Virus record (IMG/VR): IMGVR_UViG_3300036985_000672
Location: 1 to 36,267 of that record
Origin: a virus
Length of the DNA stretch: 36,267 bases
Strand: one strand, 5' to 3'
Of the stretch, positions 20,890 through 29,964 are shown one piece after another; the stretch's first letter is position 1, and each line of letters begins with the position of its first letter. Under the pieces are notes generated by a model. It was not told where the DNA came from. It did no database searches and worked only from the letters and a program-made list of their open reading frames with translations. The translations under genes were made by a program, and so were the position numbers.

Positions 20890-21168
20890 TCAGAACAGGT
20901 GTAGCTGTTTCTTCATGCTAATGATCTCTTCGCGCAAGGCATCGTTCGCTTCCTCGCACTTACGGTTCTGTTCTTCTACAGTAGCTAGACGGTCTGACAA
21001 ACGAGCAACTTCTTCACGCAAGGCAGTAATTAACTGTTCCCATGCAGCACCAGTAACGTCAGCAGCATGATTGTTACGGTTATCAGCTTTGATCTTCTGG
21101 TACATAGCCCAAGCTCCAGCACCAATGCCACCAATACCTACGACGAATTGTGAGATTAGGTTATCCAT
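20890..21168 (-). CDS. Small coiled-coil protein with N-terminal membrane segment
   Basis: 92 residues: weak membrane segment (FVVGIGGIGAGAWAMYQKI), then a coiled coil (LREEVARLSDRLATVEEQNRKCEEANDALREEI). One base before the 232-residue gene. It could be a second holin-type or lysis regulator, or a small virion protein; undecided. Confidence 0.6.
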   Translation of the reverse strand: MDNLISQFVVGIGGIGAGAWAMYQKIKADNRNNHAADVTGAAWEQLITALREEVARLSDRLATVEEQNRKCEEANDALREEIISMKKQLHLF

Positions 21169-21170
21169 TA

Positions 21171-21881
21171 TTAGCTTTTCATAATGAACGCAAGAGCGAA
21201 ATACGGAACTAGGTTAGCGTTAGTGCCGGACGAACCTTCTGTACTGTTAGATACGGTAATACCTGTAGTCGCGGAATTAATCGTAGCATTTGCGTCTCTA
21301 AAACCCGGAGAATATCCATCTGGTGCGCCAGTTACCGGAGAATTCCAACGATCAGCGTTATGAGTGTGCGTGTGACCGGGGTCAGTTACTGTAGCCGTGT
21401 GAGTATGGCTAACAACAATCGCATCTTTAGAACCACCAGTCTGCGTTAGCGAACCAGTAACATTAGTCTTAGCAGTACCAGAGTCATCCTGACGCGCACC
21501 AATAACAAACTTGTCTCTAAGGTCAGGAGTGCTATTAGTTCCATCACACAGTACCCAACCGCTAGGGATAGTGGCAATAGAGCCAGACCACATCATAATC
21601 ATGCCGGTAACAAATGAATTTCCCCATTGTGGAGACAATCCAGCACCACGAGATAACAATGCTTGACCAGCAGTACCAACAGACGAATTAGCTGTTAGCG
21701 TTCCACCTAACGTAAAGTTGTCAGCATCAGTACCGGCTTGCATATCCTTAACCTGAGCCATTAGCTCTCGGATAGCGTTATTGATACCACTAGGCGCACA
21801 TCCTTCAGCGATATTGATACCACCGATGTCTGTATTGTTGGATGGTGTAGAACTCCACTCGCTAACTTTGTCTTTTGACAT
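21171..21881 (-). CDS. Tail fibre / tail collar-domain protein (236 aa)
   Basis: The collar domain is clear: MIMMWSGSIATIPSGWVLCDGTNSTPDLRDKFVIGA. After it comes a His-rich HTHTATVTDPGHTHTHN needle segment, like the metal-binding tips of T4 short tail fibres, and a C-terminal NANLVPYFALAFIMKS motif. It recognises the host surface. The start AEGCAPSGINNAIRELMAQVKDMQ is the common base-attachment segment. It is one of two fibre-type proteins here (the other at 29964-30821). Confidence 0.85.
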   Translation of the reverse strand: MSKDKVSEWSSTPSNNTDIGGINIAEGCAPSGINNAIRELMAQVKDMQAGTDADNFTLGGTLTANSSVGTAGQALLSRGAGLSPQWGNSFVTGMIMMWSGSIATIPSGWVLCDGTNSTPDLRDKFVIGARQDDSGTAKTNVTGSLTQTGGSKDAIVVSHTHTATVTDPGHTHTHNADRWNSPVTGAPDGYSPGFRDANATINSATTGITVSNSTEGSSGTNANLVPYFALAFIMKS

Positions 21882-21890
21882 GATTCACCT

Positions 21891-23744
21891 TTATAGCAAT
21901 CCTGTTAATGTTCCAATAGCACCAGCACCGGGAACAGCACCGACAGGACGCTGCTGAGTCCTAAGACGGAGTTCCTGCAAAATAGCTCGTTGCTCAATAG
22001 GATCAGACGAAAATAGACGCTTCTGGAGTTCAGCAGAAGTCTCTCCGCTAATGCCCTTAGTCCTAGCAGCACCCTGACGTAATAACTCCATAGCCGTACC
22101 AGTAAGTCCACCTGTAGCGTAACTCTGAGCCAATCCAGCAGCCTTACCAGTACCCTCGCTAGTAGCCAAACGCTCACCAGTCTGAGAGCCTCCAATAATG
22201 CCCTTAGCAGTCTTAGATTGACGCTCTAAAGCATCTACATACTGAACAAATTGGTTGTACTGGTCTTTATCGGTAAAGGCATAGCGCATCAGGGATTTCT
22301 GCTTGTCGCTCTTGAAGATTTGACGAGCAAAGTCACCACCTTTGAAGTTCTCTAAACGGCTATTTACGTCAGCCATCATGCCAAGACGGAAAGCCTCTTT
22401 CTCAGAGTCATTCATGCCCTTTAGCTTGTTGAGAGCCTCTTTATACTCAAGTTTCTGATAACCCTGACCAGACTCAAAAGAACTTCTTAGACGCTCGTTA
22501 TCAGCAAACTCCTTGTTTGCTTTAGCGTAAACAGGGTTCTTTTCTTTTATCAGATCGTTAAACTCTCTACGCACATTAGAGACATCACGACCATAGCTCG
22601 TAACTTTGCCAGTAATCGTATCTGTTTCTTTTTCAACAATACGGTCTAGACCAATCTTGATCTGATGCAAAACATCCGTAGGAACGAACTGAGCATTTCT
22701 TACCTGCTCTAGGTCAGGCAATGTCTCACCACGCACACCAGCACGTTTTACAGCCTCATCATAGGCTTGCTGGAACACAGGACGGTCAACATACTTACGG
22801 AAGTCTCTAGCGTCTACAGCCTTGCTATAAGCCTGTGGATACTTGGCATTAGCAGCAGCTTTTTGGTTCTGAGCCAAGAAATCAAGGTATTCATAGCCAT
22901 TTACGTTCTTACCCAATCCAGCACGAGTTACCAAACCCTTAACAATATCGTTAGGTTGGTCAATCATTCTGGATTCTAGGAAACGTAGAGTCGAATCCTT
23001 CTTTGTTGAAGGTACGACATAAGCCGAGTACGCTAGGTCTTGTAGGCTCTTGCTAACATCAGCCAATACAGGACGAGGAACATTCAGACGCTCTAGCTCA
23101 CTTAAGACATTCTGAGCCTCATCAATGGTCAGATTGTCTTTCTTTAGGGCATCAGCAATCAGTTTAGAAGCTGCTGTAGGCTGATCTCCAATACCAGAAG
23201 CAACTAGGATATTCTTAATCACCCCACCAGCACCACGCAATGCTAGAGGAACTGAAGCACCTAGACCACTGCCGATAATCCCTGAAGTCGTAGCACCACC
23301 AGTAACATCCTTTTCAGCAGTACCAGCACCAGTTAGCGCACCCGTAGTCAATCCAGTAGCACCACCTCTAACGACTTGCTGAGGAATAGTTACACCACTA
23401 ATAGCCTCCTGAACTGCTGGAGCAGCCTTACCTAGATACTTAAACGCAGCAAAAGGAGCCGCTAAAGCCCCTGTAATCTCAGCACCACCACCTAGAATCG
23501 GGTAATCCTGACGGAATTGAGTCTGCTGTTGACGCAATCTGTCACGCAATGCCTGATACTGCTCACCGCTGATCTGACCAGTTCTAAACGCAGCCTCTAG
23601 TTCGTCAGCAAAGCCAAACGTAGCACCCTGAGCTACAGAACGTACAGCCTCAGCAGAGCCGGTATAAGGAGTCCTCGGCATCATTACTGATGATTGCATT
23701 GAAGAATCATCAGCTATGGCATCTTTTTCCCATTCGTTAGCCAT
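21891..23744 (-). CDS. Internal virion / ejection protein (617 aa)
   Basis: 617 residues. SVAQGATFGFADELEAAFRTGQISGEQYQALRDRLRQQQ is a start seen in many phage internal virion and polyvalent proteins; an Ala/Gly-rich segment (about 85-170) may insert in membranes, and the remainder is helical and charged. It would be stored in the head or tail and injected with DNA. It overlaps the 487-residue gene by one base. Confidence 0.68.
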   Translation of the reverse strand: MANEWEKDAIADDSSMQSSVMMPRTPYTGSAEAVRSVAQGATFGFADELEAAFRTGQISGEQYQALRDRLRQQQTQFRQDYPILGGGAEITGALAAPFAAFKYLGKAAPAVQEAISGVTIPQQVVRGGATGLTTGALTGAGTAEKDVTGGATTSGIIGSGLGASVPLALRGAGGVIKNILVASGIGDQPTAASKLIADALKKDNLTIDEAQNVLSELERLNVPRPVLADVSKSLQDLAYSAYVVPSTKKDSTLRFLESRMIDQPNDIVKGLVTRAGLGKNVNGYEYLDFLAQNQKAAANAKYPQAYSKAVDARDFRKYVDRPVFQQAYDEAVKRAGVRGETLPDLEQVRNAQFVPTDVLHQIKIGLDRIVEKETDTITGKVTSYGRDVSNVRREFNDLIKEKNPVYAKANKEFADNERLRSSFESGQGYQKLEYKEALNKLKGMNDSEKEAFRLGMMADVNSRLENFKGGDFARQIFKSDKQKSLMRYAFTDKDQYNQFVQYVDALERQSKTAKGIIGGSQTGERLATSEGTGKAAGLAQSYATGGLTGTAMELLRQGAARTKGISGETSAELQKRLFSSDPIEQRAILQELRLRTQQRPVGAVPGAGAIGTLTGLL

Positions 23745-25207
23745 TATCGTTTTCCTTTGGTTCGACGAACACCTTTAGCATCGATATAGGTTGTTCCATT
23801 AGGAATGGCTCTGTAGTCAGCATCAGTAAACACATACGGTTCAAACTTAGGAACCTCAAGTTTTACCTCTGCCTCTCCAAGTTTCGCGTTAGTTCTGCGA
23901 CGATTAATTGATGTTTGATAGTCTGATACTCGTCTAGCGTTCAAATCACGCAAACGAATGACTGCTTTAGCCGCATCTGCTGGAGATTCTGCGCTTTGCA
24001 ACTCTTTGCCAGCGCGAATTGCATCACCTTCTGTCTGAGTACCTTTGTTTTGACGCAAAGATTCATTAACGTATTCAGTTTTCCATCGATCAAAGTCATT
24101 CCTAGCAACCACATCAGGATCACTAGAGCCTAATGCGCTACGGACAGCAATACTTGCTTTTTCTTTCAGACCAAATGGAATCGTTCCGTTAATGATGCTA
24201 GTTACATATTTATTTGCATCTCTAGCAAGATTAGCTGCTGATGTGCCTAAGTCATAATCTTCTTCTTCAGCTTTTTGTAATGCTGGAGGAAGTGGTTTAG
24301 CCTCAGTTTTAGGCATAAAGCCATCAACAGGTTTGCCAGTCTGAGCATCAACTACAGGCAATCCCGGACGAGTAGGCAAGAACACTAATCGACCTTGAGC
24401 ATCTACAGTCGGCTTATTGTCATACATCGTCTTGCCTTCACCTGTTGGCTTACGAGCTACAACTTTCCATGATTGAGTAGCTGCATCGTATTGACGAGTA
24501 GTTCCATCAGCAAAATCTTTGATCTCTGGAGCCTTAGCACCAGTACCTTCAACAGGCTTAATTTCACCTGTAGCACTTTGCTGATAAACAATATTTGGAG
24601 GCAATCCAAGAGCAGAAGCCTCTTGGTTCGTTAATATTTTCCCTTGCGGCTTTTCCGGAGCAGTATAAATAGGCTGACCTGTTTCAAGATCAACAACAGT
24701 ATTACCAACAACTGCTGTACTTTTCTTCTTAGCACCCGGAGCAGAGAACAAAACCTGACCTTGTGGGCTAATAACCGTCTGACCTTCGCCAACGGTAATA
24801 GGCTTAGTTTTAGCTTGTTCACGCTCTGCAACCAGACGGAACGCACCAGCAGGATTCGTATCAAACTCGTCAGCCAAGTCTGGATACTTCTGCTTCATTG
24901 CATTAACACCAGCGATTTGACGTTGCTGCAAAGATAACTGTTGTTGATTAATAACATTCTTTAGACCAGACTCATAAGCCTGACCAGCACCTCCAAAGCC
25001 AGCACCTAATGCAGTCAGAATATTTTGAGCAGCACTACGACGGTATCTTTGCGGACTCATACTTTCAGCCAATGCACCAGTAAAGCCTAACAATCCAGCT
25101 AAGTTAGCTCGTTTACTTAAAGCATTAGACTGATCCTCACCTAATAGACCTCTATAGCCTGTAGGAACGCCGCCAAAGACATTAGGAATGTAATCTTCAA
25201 TAGCCAT
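23744..25207 (-). CDS. Virion structural / ejection protein (487 aa)
   Basis: 487 residues. N-terminus has a repetitive Gly/Ala helical region (SAAQNILTALGAGFGGAGQAYES), Gln-rich coil, then GEGQTVISPQGQVLFSAPG beta-like repeats and a Lys/Glu-rich end. Codon spacing and place between two ejection-type genes suggest an internal virion protein. No enzyme motif seen, family unrecognised. Confidence 0.62.
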   Translation of the reverse strand: MAIEDYIPNVFGGVPTGYRGLLGEDQSNALSKRANLAGLLGFTGALAESMSPQRYRRSAAQNILTALGAGFGGAGQAYESGLKNVINQQQLSLQQRQIAGVNAMKQKYPDLADEFDTNPAGAFRLVAEREQAKTKPITVGEGQTVISPQGQVLFSAPGAKKKSTAVVGNTVVDLETGQPIYTAPEKPQGKILTNQEASALGLPPNIVYQQSATGEIKPVEGTGAKAPEIKDFADGTTRQYDAATQSWKVVARKPTGEGKTMYDNKPTVDAQGRLVFLPTRPGLPVVDAQTGKPVDGFMPKTEAKPLPPALQKAEEEDYDLGTSAANLARDANKYVTSIINGTIPFGLKEKASIAVRSALGSSDPDVVARNDFDRWKTEYVNESLRQNKGTQTEGDAIRAGKELQSAESPADAAKAVIRLRDLNARRVSDYQTSINRRRTNAKLGEAEVKLEVPKFEPYVFTDADYRAIPNGTTYIDAKGVRRTKGKR

Positions 25208-25215
25208 ACGTCACC

Positions 25216-25764
25216 TTAGATCAGAGTAATCGGCTGCATAGGACTCATAGCCGCATACGATGGAGGCTGCTCTGGAATAGGATTACCTCTCAATAATCCC
25301 GGTGCTTGAGGAAATTCCATAGGTTGCTCACCGTATAACTGTTGTGCTGCATTAAGTCCTGATGACATTGCAAAAGGATTATCTTTAGCAAACTGAGTAA
25401 CCCCTTGCAAGCTACCAGACAACTGAGAGCCTAAGGATGGACTAGTGCCTATTGCAGTCTGACCCACATTCATTACGGCATTTCCACCTGCTTGTAGCGA
25501 TCCTGCTGCTGCGGGGGTTCCTGCTGCGAAATAAGTACCAGAGGCAGCGGGGTTAGCTAACTGAGTTCCAGCCGTAAACATTCCTGAGCCACCACCACCA
25601 GCTAGACCAGCAGTTCCAGCACTACCAGCAGCCTTAAACCCACCCATCGCAGCACCACCAACGCCACCTAGTACGCCACCCAACAACGCACCCTGCAAAG
25701 GATTTTTAGAATTAGTCATCGCGCCAAGTGCTGACCCGATCAAAATAGGTTCAAATCCAGACAT
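25216..25764 (-). CDS. Gly/Ala-rich ejection-type protein (182 aa)
   Basis: 182 residues, mostly Gly/Ala/Ser, with GALLGGVLGGVGGAAMGGFKAAG as a possible membrane-active stretch and a Pro-rich end (PQAPGLLRGNPIPEQPPS). Such small glycine-zipper proteins recur in podovirus ejection modules. The start follows AAGGAGT. Role inferred from neighbours. Confidence 0.6.
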   Translation of the reverse strand: MSGFEPILIGSALGAMTNSKNPLQGALLGGVLGGVGGAAMGGFKAAGSAGTAGLAGGGGSGMFTAGTQLANPAASGTYFAAGTPAAAGSLQAGGNAVMNVGQTAIGTSPSLGSQLSGSLQGVTQFAKDNPFAMSSGLNAAQQLYGEQPMEFPQAPGLLRGNPIPEQPPSYAAMSPMQPITLI

Positions 25765-25774
25765 TTTTTACTCC

Positions 25775-26470
25775 TTAACCTTGAGTGCTTGTAGTCGTGG
25801 TTTCCAAAGGAGCCTGATAGAAAACATTGGTTGTTTTTCTTAGTCGCTCTAATGGAATATCAGCAGCAGCCAACCTACCTTGAATATCTCTTTCAATATA
25901 GCCTTCTCTGCCTTGTCCAACCTGCAACAATCTCTGAATATCAGCATAGTCAGCAGCAGACATAGCTGGTGCGCCTTCAATCGCTTTCATCTGTCGATTT
26001 CTCTCAGCTTCAGCACTCGAATACGCTAGTTGACCACCTTGTTCCGCTAAAGCACGAGCAAAGATGTCCTGAGCAGTACCAGCCTGTTGACCCATCGCTG
26101 CCGATCCATAACGACCAGCAGAAGCAGCCTTAGACATTAAATCTTGAATGTTCCGGGTATATTGCTCACCCGCTAGACGGTTAGTCTGCTCTAAAGCACC
26201 CGCTAGAAATGGATTGGTTCCTCGACCCTGAATCGTAGCGAGTTGTTCAGCCTGGGCAGATCGAAGCAATGGAGAACCAGCTAAAGCCCGTTCCTCAGCC
26301 ATTCTCAAGGCTTGAAGGCTAGCCTCTGACTGTGGAGCAGCCAAGTTAGTAGGAGCTTCAGGCATATTTTCGTAAAGACGTTTAGCCTCAGAAAGCCCGA
26401 ATTTTACATAAGGCTTAAATTCTGGACTAATCTCAGTCTTGCTCGTTTGACTCGAAGCTGGAGTACCCAT
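25775..26470 (-). CDS. Helical virion protein (231 aa)
   Basis: From ATG 26470 (MGTPASSQTSK), with GAGGTG upstream. Helical and Gln/Ala-rich; the QATQIQGRGTNPFLAGALEQTNRLAGEQY-like part (LATIQGRGTNPFLAGALEQ) and AAMGQQAGTAQDIFARALAEQGG are typical of short-tailed phage structural proteins. It follows the GNAT-like gene closely. No function known. Confidence 0.65.
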   Translation of the reverse strand: MGTPASSQTSKTEISPEFKPYVKFGLSEAKRLYENMPEAPTNLAAPQSEASLQALRMAEERALAGSPLLRSAQAEQLATIQGRGTNPFLAGALEQTNRLAGEQYTRNIQDLMSKAASAGRYGSAAMGQQAGTAQDIFARALAEQGGQLAYSSAEAERNRQMKAIEGAPAMSAADYADIQRLLQVGQGREGYIERDIQGRLAAADIPLERLRKTTNVFYQAPLETTTTSTQG

Positions 26471-26471
26471 A

Positions 26472-26909
26472 TCACACCTCACAAATCCATTTTCTAGGGT
26501 AAAAGCCCAATGCTTTAGCCCTACGATTCCATCCTTGCCGATGACTCGAAAACGTCATGTATTTCGCACCTGCTTGACGAGCCATCTCTTTTATGTATTT
26601 TATGCCACTTTCAACCACTTGATAATCATTTTCTAACGTCCAAGCAGCCCAAACATGGAGTTCTTCACCCATAGGCTGCAAGATAAAGAACCCCGCAAAA
26701 TGCTGATCCTTTAACGCTATCCACAGCATAGCCTTCTGGTTAAAACAGTCCGTATAAGCATCCTCAACAATCCATCCCTCAGGACTTCGAGCCTTAACCT
26801 TCTCTAGTCCTGGTCGGATAGTTCCCCACCAGTTTCTTAGTTGATCGACTGGTATAAATCGGAACTCAACCGACAACGATATATCCGTAAGTTTTGTCTG
26901 CTGTAGCAT
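26472..26909 (-). CDS. GNAT-like internal virion protein
   Basis: About 145 residues from ATG 26909; a TTG at 26876 in frame is an alternative giving 134. It is Trp/Phe/Arg-rich, with AMLWIALKDQHFAGFFILQPM, GEELHVWAAW and a C-terminal SSHRQGWNRRAKALGFYPRKW. The fold layout (strand, helix, ...GF.PRKW) resembles GNAT proteins and the T7 gp13 internal protein type. It might be in the virion. It overlaps the jelly-roll gene end by 44 bases. Confidence 0.55.
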   Translation of the reverse strand: MLQQTKLTDISLSVEFRFIPVDQLRNWWGTIRPGLEKVKARSPEGWIVEDAYTDCFNQKAMLWIALKDQHFAGFFILQPMGEELHVWAAWTLENDYQVVESGIKYIKEMARQAGAKYMTFSSHRQGWNRRAKALGFYPRKWICEV

Positions 26910-27663
26910 TTGCCCAATGTGTAATAGTTGCCTCACCCTGTTGTTGTGTAGAAACATACAGGTTCGTCGTTGCTGATGGTGCTACATAATTCATCGTCGC
27001 AATAGCACTAGGTACAGAAGGTCTGGTAGGACTTGTGCTTGTATCAAAATGCTCAATAGAAACACCCGTGTTAGTTACTCGCCACATTATCTCTACATAG
27101 TCACCAGCAGTCATTTCCAGAAAGTAATTTAACGCAGCAATCAAGTGGCTAGGATCACCCCCGCTTTTCCTCGCTGGCAAATGAAATCGGCTATTTGAAG
27201 CAGCTACATTCGTTCCATTCTTCCTAAACCAAATATCTACATCCTGACCATCATTAGTAGTGTTTTTGAACTGAATAGAAAACTGAATGTTATAAACTCC
27301 ATAATTCCTGACATTAAGACGAGAACTATTAGAAAGATAAACTCCATTGCTATAGTCTGTCGTATCAAACGTAACAGCATAGGCAGTAGTCGTATTAGCA
27401 GCAGTCTGGTCTGTGGTGTCCTGAAACGCTCCGTAAGGTGCTGAATCAGCTTCAGCAGCCGCAGATAAGGGTACGAAGAAAATAAGGCTGTCAAAGCCTA
27501 TACGGTCATCGTAAAGGGTAGTGCTAGTAGCGTTCCCTGTAGCTAATGTAATCTCTCCTGTGTTATTCGTTTTGCCATTCATAGCGCCACGAACAACCTC
27601 AGCAACCTGCCTCTGGTCTCCACCAAATACCGGTAACGTCTGGAACTGAATACGCCTAGTCAT
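26866..27663 (-). CDS. Virion beta-sandwich protein (265 aa)
   Basis: 265 residues, rich in Thr/Ser/Asn/Ala. Strands such as GVYNIQFSIQFKNTTNDGQDVDIWFRKNGTNVAASNSRF and FLEMTAGDYVEIMWRVTNTGVSIEHF look like a C1q/jelly-roll fold found in phage tail or capsid decoration proteins. It probably contributes to the tail or a surface decoration. Overlaps the stopper gene by 4 bases. Confidence 0.68.
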   Translation of the reverse strand: MTRRIQFQTLPVFGGDQRQVAEVVRGAMNGKTNNTGEITLATGNATSTTLYDDRIGFDSLIFFVPLSAAAEADSAPYGAFQDTTDQTAANTTTAYAVTFDTTDYSNGVYLSNSSRLNVRNYGVYNIQFSIQFKNTTNDGQDVDIWFRKNGTNVAASNSRFHLPARKSGGDPSHLIAALNYFLEMTAGDYVEIMWRVTNTGVSIEHFDTSTSPTRPSVPSAIATMNYVAPSATTNLYVSTQQQGEATITHWANATADKTYGYIVVG

Positions 27664-29078
27664 CGATTACCCTGCTTAACAACGTCAACCTCTAGTCCTA
27701 CAGCGGTTTTCCAGTTAGCCCCTGTCGGAGTTAGCCTCAGTCTGTGATATTCACCGTTAGACCGGATAGCAACACGGTTCTCAGCGTCAGCAGCAGTCTC
27801 TTGATAGAACTCCACCACCTCGTTAAGTAAATCCCTGCTAGAAATCGCTACAGACGCACTACCGTTGTCTACAGTCGGTCTAACCAAAGTCACCGTAGAA
27901 CGACCTATCGCTATGTCACCAGTCGTAATATTGGCTGTTTTAGGCTGTCCTGAGAAAGTTATGATCTTGCTACCGGCTACACCTGCAAACAATAGCTGAC
28001 CACCAGCAAATACCCGTGAATCCAGAGGAATATCTAAGGCATCAATCGAGGAATTATAGTTATCTACCTGCTCTAACGTCGCTGAAGGAGTTAGCACAAA
28101 TGAAACAGACGTAGTTGTAGTCGAAGCATAAGACCAACGGTCTAAGGCTATGGAGTAAATAAGCAATAACTTTCTAGCAAACGTACCAGCAAACCGCCAA
28201 ATTACCAGTTTACGGATAGGATCAACCGTAGCACTCATTCCAGTCAAGATTTCACTAGGAATAGCGTTCTCAAAGAACCAACGGTTTACCTTTTCAGCAC
28301 CAATATTCTTAGTAGTTTGCCCATCGCAGACATAAAACCCGTCATCCGCTAGAAAGTAGGTTACTCCACCATACTGAGTAATGGAGCCGTTAGAAATACA
28401 GCCTAAAGACCGTGAAATAGCGTCAAACTGAAAGAAAAACGGGCTACCAGAGTATGTCATCCGGTAAATCGCTCTCTCTAAGAACACTAAACCGAATTCA
28501 CCACCAGCTAGACCAGTAATATCACCCCCGTCAGGGATGATTTGAGTATCAGATTGACTAGCAGCACTTGGAGTCCAGTCTGTTTCGTCGTTAATATCAG
28601 ACCAGTAGACCTTGTTCTCGTCACCACCCGGATCATTAGCCGCTACAACGAAGTCTTTAACAACTGTGACGAACCTAGCTCTAGGTGCAGCAGCATCTAA
28701 ATTAGCAAAATTCGTAGACGAGTTCAGCGTCCAAGCCTGTAACCTGTCTGAACCGTTAGCCAGAATGATTTTTGCGCCAAACTGAGTAACATCCCACGAC
28801 TCTACAGACGAATAGCCCGTAGTCGTAGCAGCATCCAAACTTCCGTCAGAGCTATCAAACTTGTAAATCTGAGTAGCTCCAGCAGCAAACAATGTCGTAG
28901 CACCGCCAAACTTACCAGCAAAAGTAATCAGCAAGGGTTGAGCAGCATCATCCGAATAGTTAGCTTCACTAGGAAATGAAGCATATCCGTTAGCAACCGG
29001 ATAACAGTTTAGAGCATCCGTCATAGACCCAACAACTCCGGGTTGATCTGGCAACCACTCACCAAATTTAATTTCCAT
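27660..29078 (-). CDS. Tail stopper / packaged-DNA stabilisation protein (P22 gp10-like)
   Basis: 472 residues from ATG 29078, with AGGAAG upstream. It shows the propeller-like repeats of gp10-type proteins: FGEWLPDQPGVVGSMTDALN, ATTLFAAGATQIYKF, VVAANDPGGDENKVYWSDINDETDW, GGEFGLVFLERAIYRM, TYFLADDGFYVCDGQ. Such proteins close the portal channel and connect it to the tail needle. Placed between fibre and ejection genes, as in P22-like phages. Confidence 0.72.
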   Translation of the reverse strand: MEIKFGEWLPDQPGVVGSMTDALNCYPVANGYASFPSEANYSDDAAQPLLITFAGKFGGATTLFAAGATQIYKFDSSDGSLDAATTTGYSSVESWDVTQFGAKIILANGSDRLQAWTLNSSTNFANLDAAAPRARFVTVVKDFVVAANDPGGDENKVYWSDINDETDWTPSAASQSDTQIIPDGGDITGLAGGEFGLVFLERAIYRMTYSGSPFFFQFDAISRSLGCISNGSITQYGGVTYFLADDGFYVCDGQTTKNIGAEKVNRWFFENAIPSEILTGMSATVDPIRKLVIWRFAGTFARKLLLIYSIALDRWSYASTTTTSVSFVLTPSATLEQVDNYNSSIDALDIPLDSRVFAGGQLLFAGVAGSKIITFSGQPKTANITTGDIAIGRSTVTLVRPTVDNGSASVAISSRDLLNEVVEFYQETAADAENRVAIRSNGEYHRLRLTPTGANWKTAVGLEVDVVKQGNR

Positions 29079-29179
29079 TTGCTTCCTCAGCAAAATTCTA
29101 TTGCTAGTTATACATTAAATGCCTAATGCGGCTTTGATTTCTTCTGGTATTGCAGCAGCTAGTAGGGTAAAGGGTTAAT
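29079..29179. other. 101-bp gap with a coding-like remnant
   Basis: Between the chaperone-like gene and the stopper gene. In one frame the minus strand reads LLAAAIPEEIKAALGI and stops at 29115-29117, with no start codon. That looks like the C-terminus of a tail gene, so it may be the leftover of a deleted or rearranged gene. No terminator or promoter is obvious. Confidence 0.3.
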
Positions 29180-29668
29180 TTAGACCTCCGGCGCAACAGA
29201 ATCTTCTATGTTCTGCCATGTTTCAAGCGGCTTATCTGGCCACTCCATATATCCGTTCCTAGGGCTTATTGCATTTTTTCGTATTGCGTTCCTGTAAACA
29301 TTAAACTCATCTACATTCAGCAGATATGGGTCGCTCTTAGTAGGGTCGGACACCTCTGGTAGTGCAGCCCAATCAGTCTCTGAAAGTAATTTCAGAGCTT
29401 TCTTTTTGTTATCTTCCGCAGATGGTGTTGTAGGGTCAGGGTGCTTGCGTCTGTAATCTGCCGCTTCCCATTCTTCTACGCAAGTGATTGCCCACGAAGG
29501 TAGTTCGGTAATTTGCTCGGTAGGAGCATTAGTAAATTCAATCCATCCACTTGTGTCGAACCATTGAAGCGCATGTACATTTTCTGGAACTGAAGATGTG
29601 TTTAGCGGGGCGTATGGAACCCTATCAACATACACCGCATAATCACTAGGAATTATGGTCAACCGCAT
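29180..29668 (-). CDS. Tail-assembly chaperone-like protein (Phage_tail_APC type)
   Basis: 162 residues. The C-terminal part (KKKALKLLSETDWAALPEV, YRNAIRKNAISPRNGYMEWPDKP) has the helix-loop pattern of tail assembly chaperones: LLxxTDWxxLPD ... YRxxLR ... WP. The first 90 residues are beta-rich with a Trp-rich YAVYVDRVPYAP start. It likely helps fibre folding; the two fibre genes are next door. Confidence 0.78.
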   Translation of the reverse strand: MRLTIIPSDYAVYVDRVPYAPLNTSSVPENVHALQWFDTSGWIEFTNAPTEQITELPSWAITCVEEWEAADYRRKHPDPTTPSAEDNKKKALKLLSETDWAALPEVSDPTKSDPYLLNVDEFNVYRNAIRKNAISPRNGYMEWPDKPLETWQNIEDSVAPEV

Positions 29669-29964
29669 TACACACCTCCAAGAATATGTTTTTGTTGGGC
29701 TGTAGCAAGCAATACTTGCTGTCCTACTTCATTAGCCCGTACCATTTCATTACGGAATGACTCAACTGCCGCACCAGTTGATCGTTGTTGCTGACTGTTC
29801 TCAATCATAAGGATAGGAAGCCACGCCATAGAACAAGCCCATTCATCGACCTCAGCTCCTGTGTTTGGATTTGTACCTCGCACTTGAATAAACCATGCAC
29901 AGTCTAACTGTCTACATGGTCTAAACGAATCTAAAGGGCATCCGTTTTTAGGTTCGATTTTCAT
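29668..29964 (-). CDS. Conserved Cys-containing podovirus protein (98 aa)
   Basis: 98 residues: [30 protein letters not shown], later WACSMAWLPILMIENSQQQRSTGAAVESFRNEMV. I recognise this pattern from many podovirus tail regions; it has no known function. The four Cys and Trp-rich loops could bind metal. It overlaps both neighbours by one base. Confidence 0.75.
   Translation of the reverse strand: MKIEPKNGCPLDSFRPCRQLDCAWFIQVRGTNPNTGAEVDEWACSMAWLPILMIENSQQQRSTGAAVESFRNEMVRANEVGQQVLLATAQQKHILGGV

Noticed and set aside
20825-21070. Plus-strand reading frame with several cysteines
   Set aside because: It lies antisense to two minus-strand genes with overlapping frames, and lacks a ribosome site.
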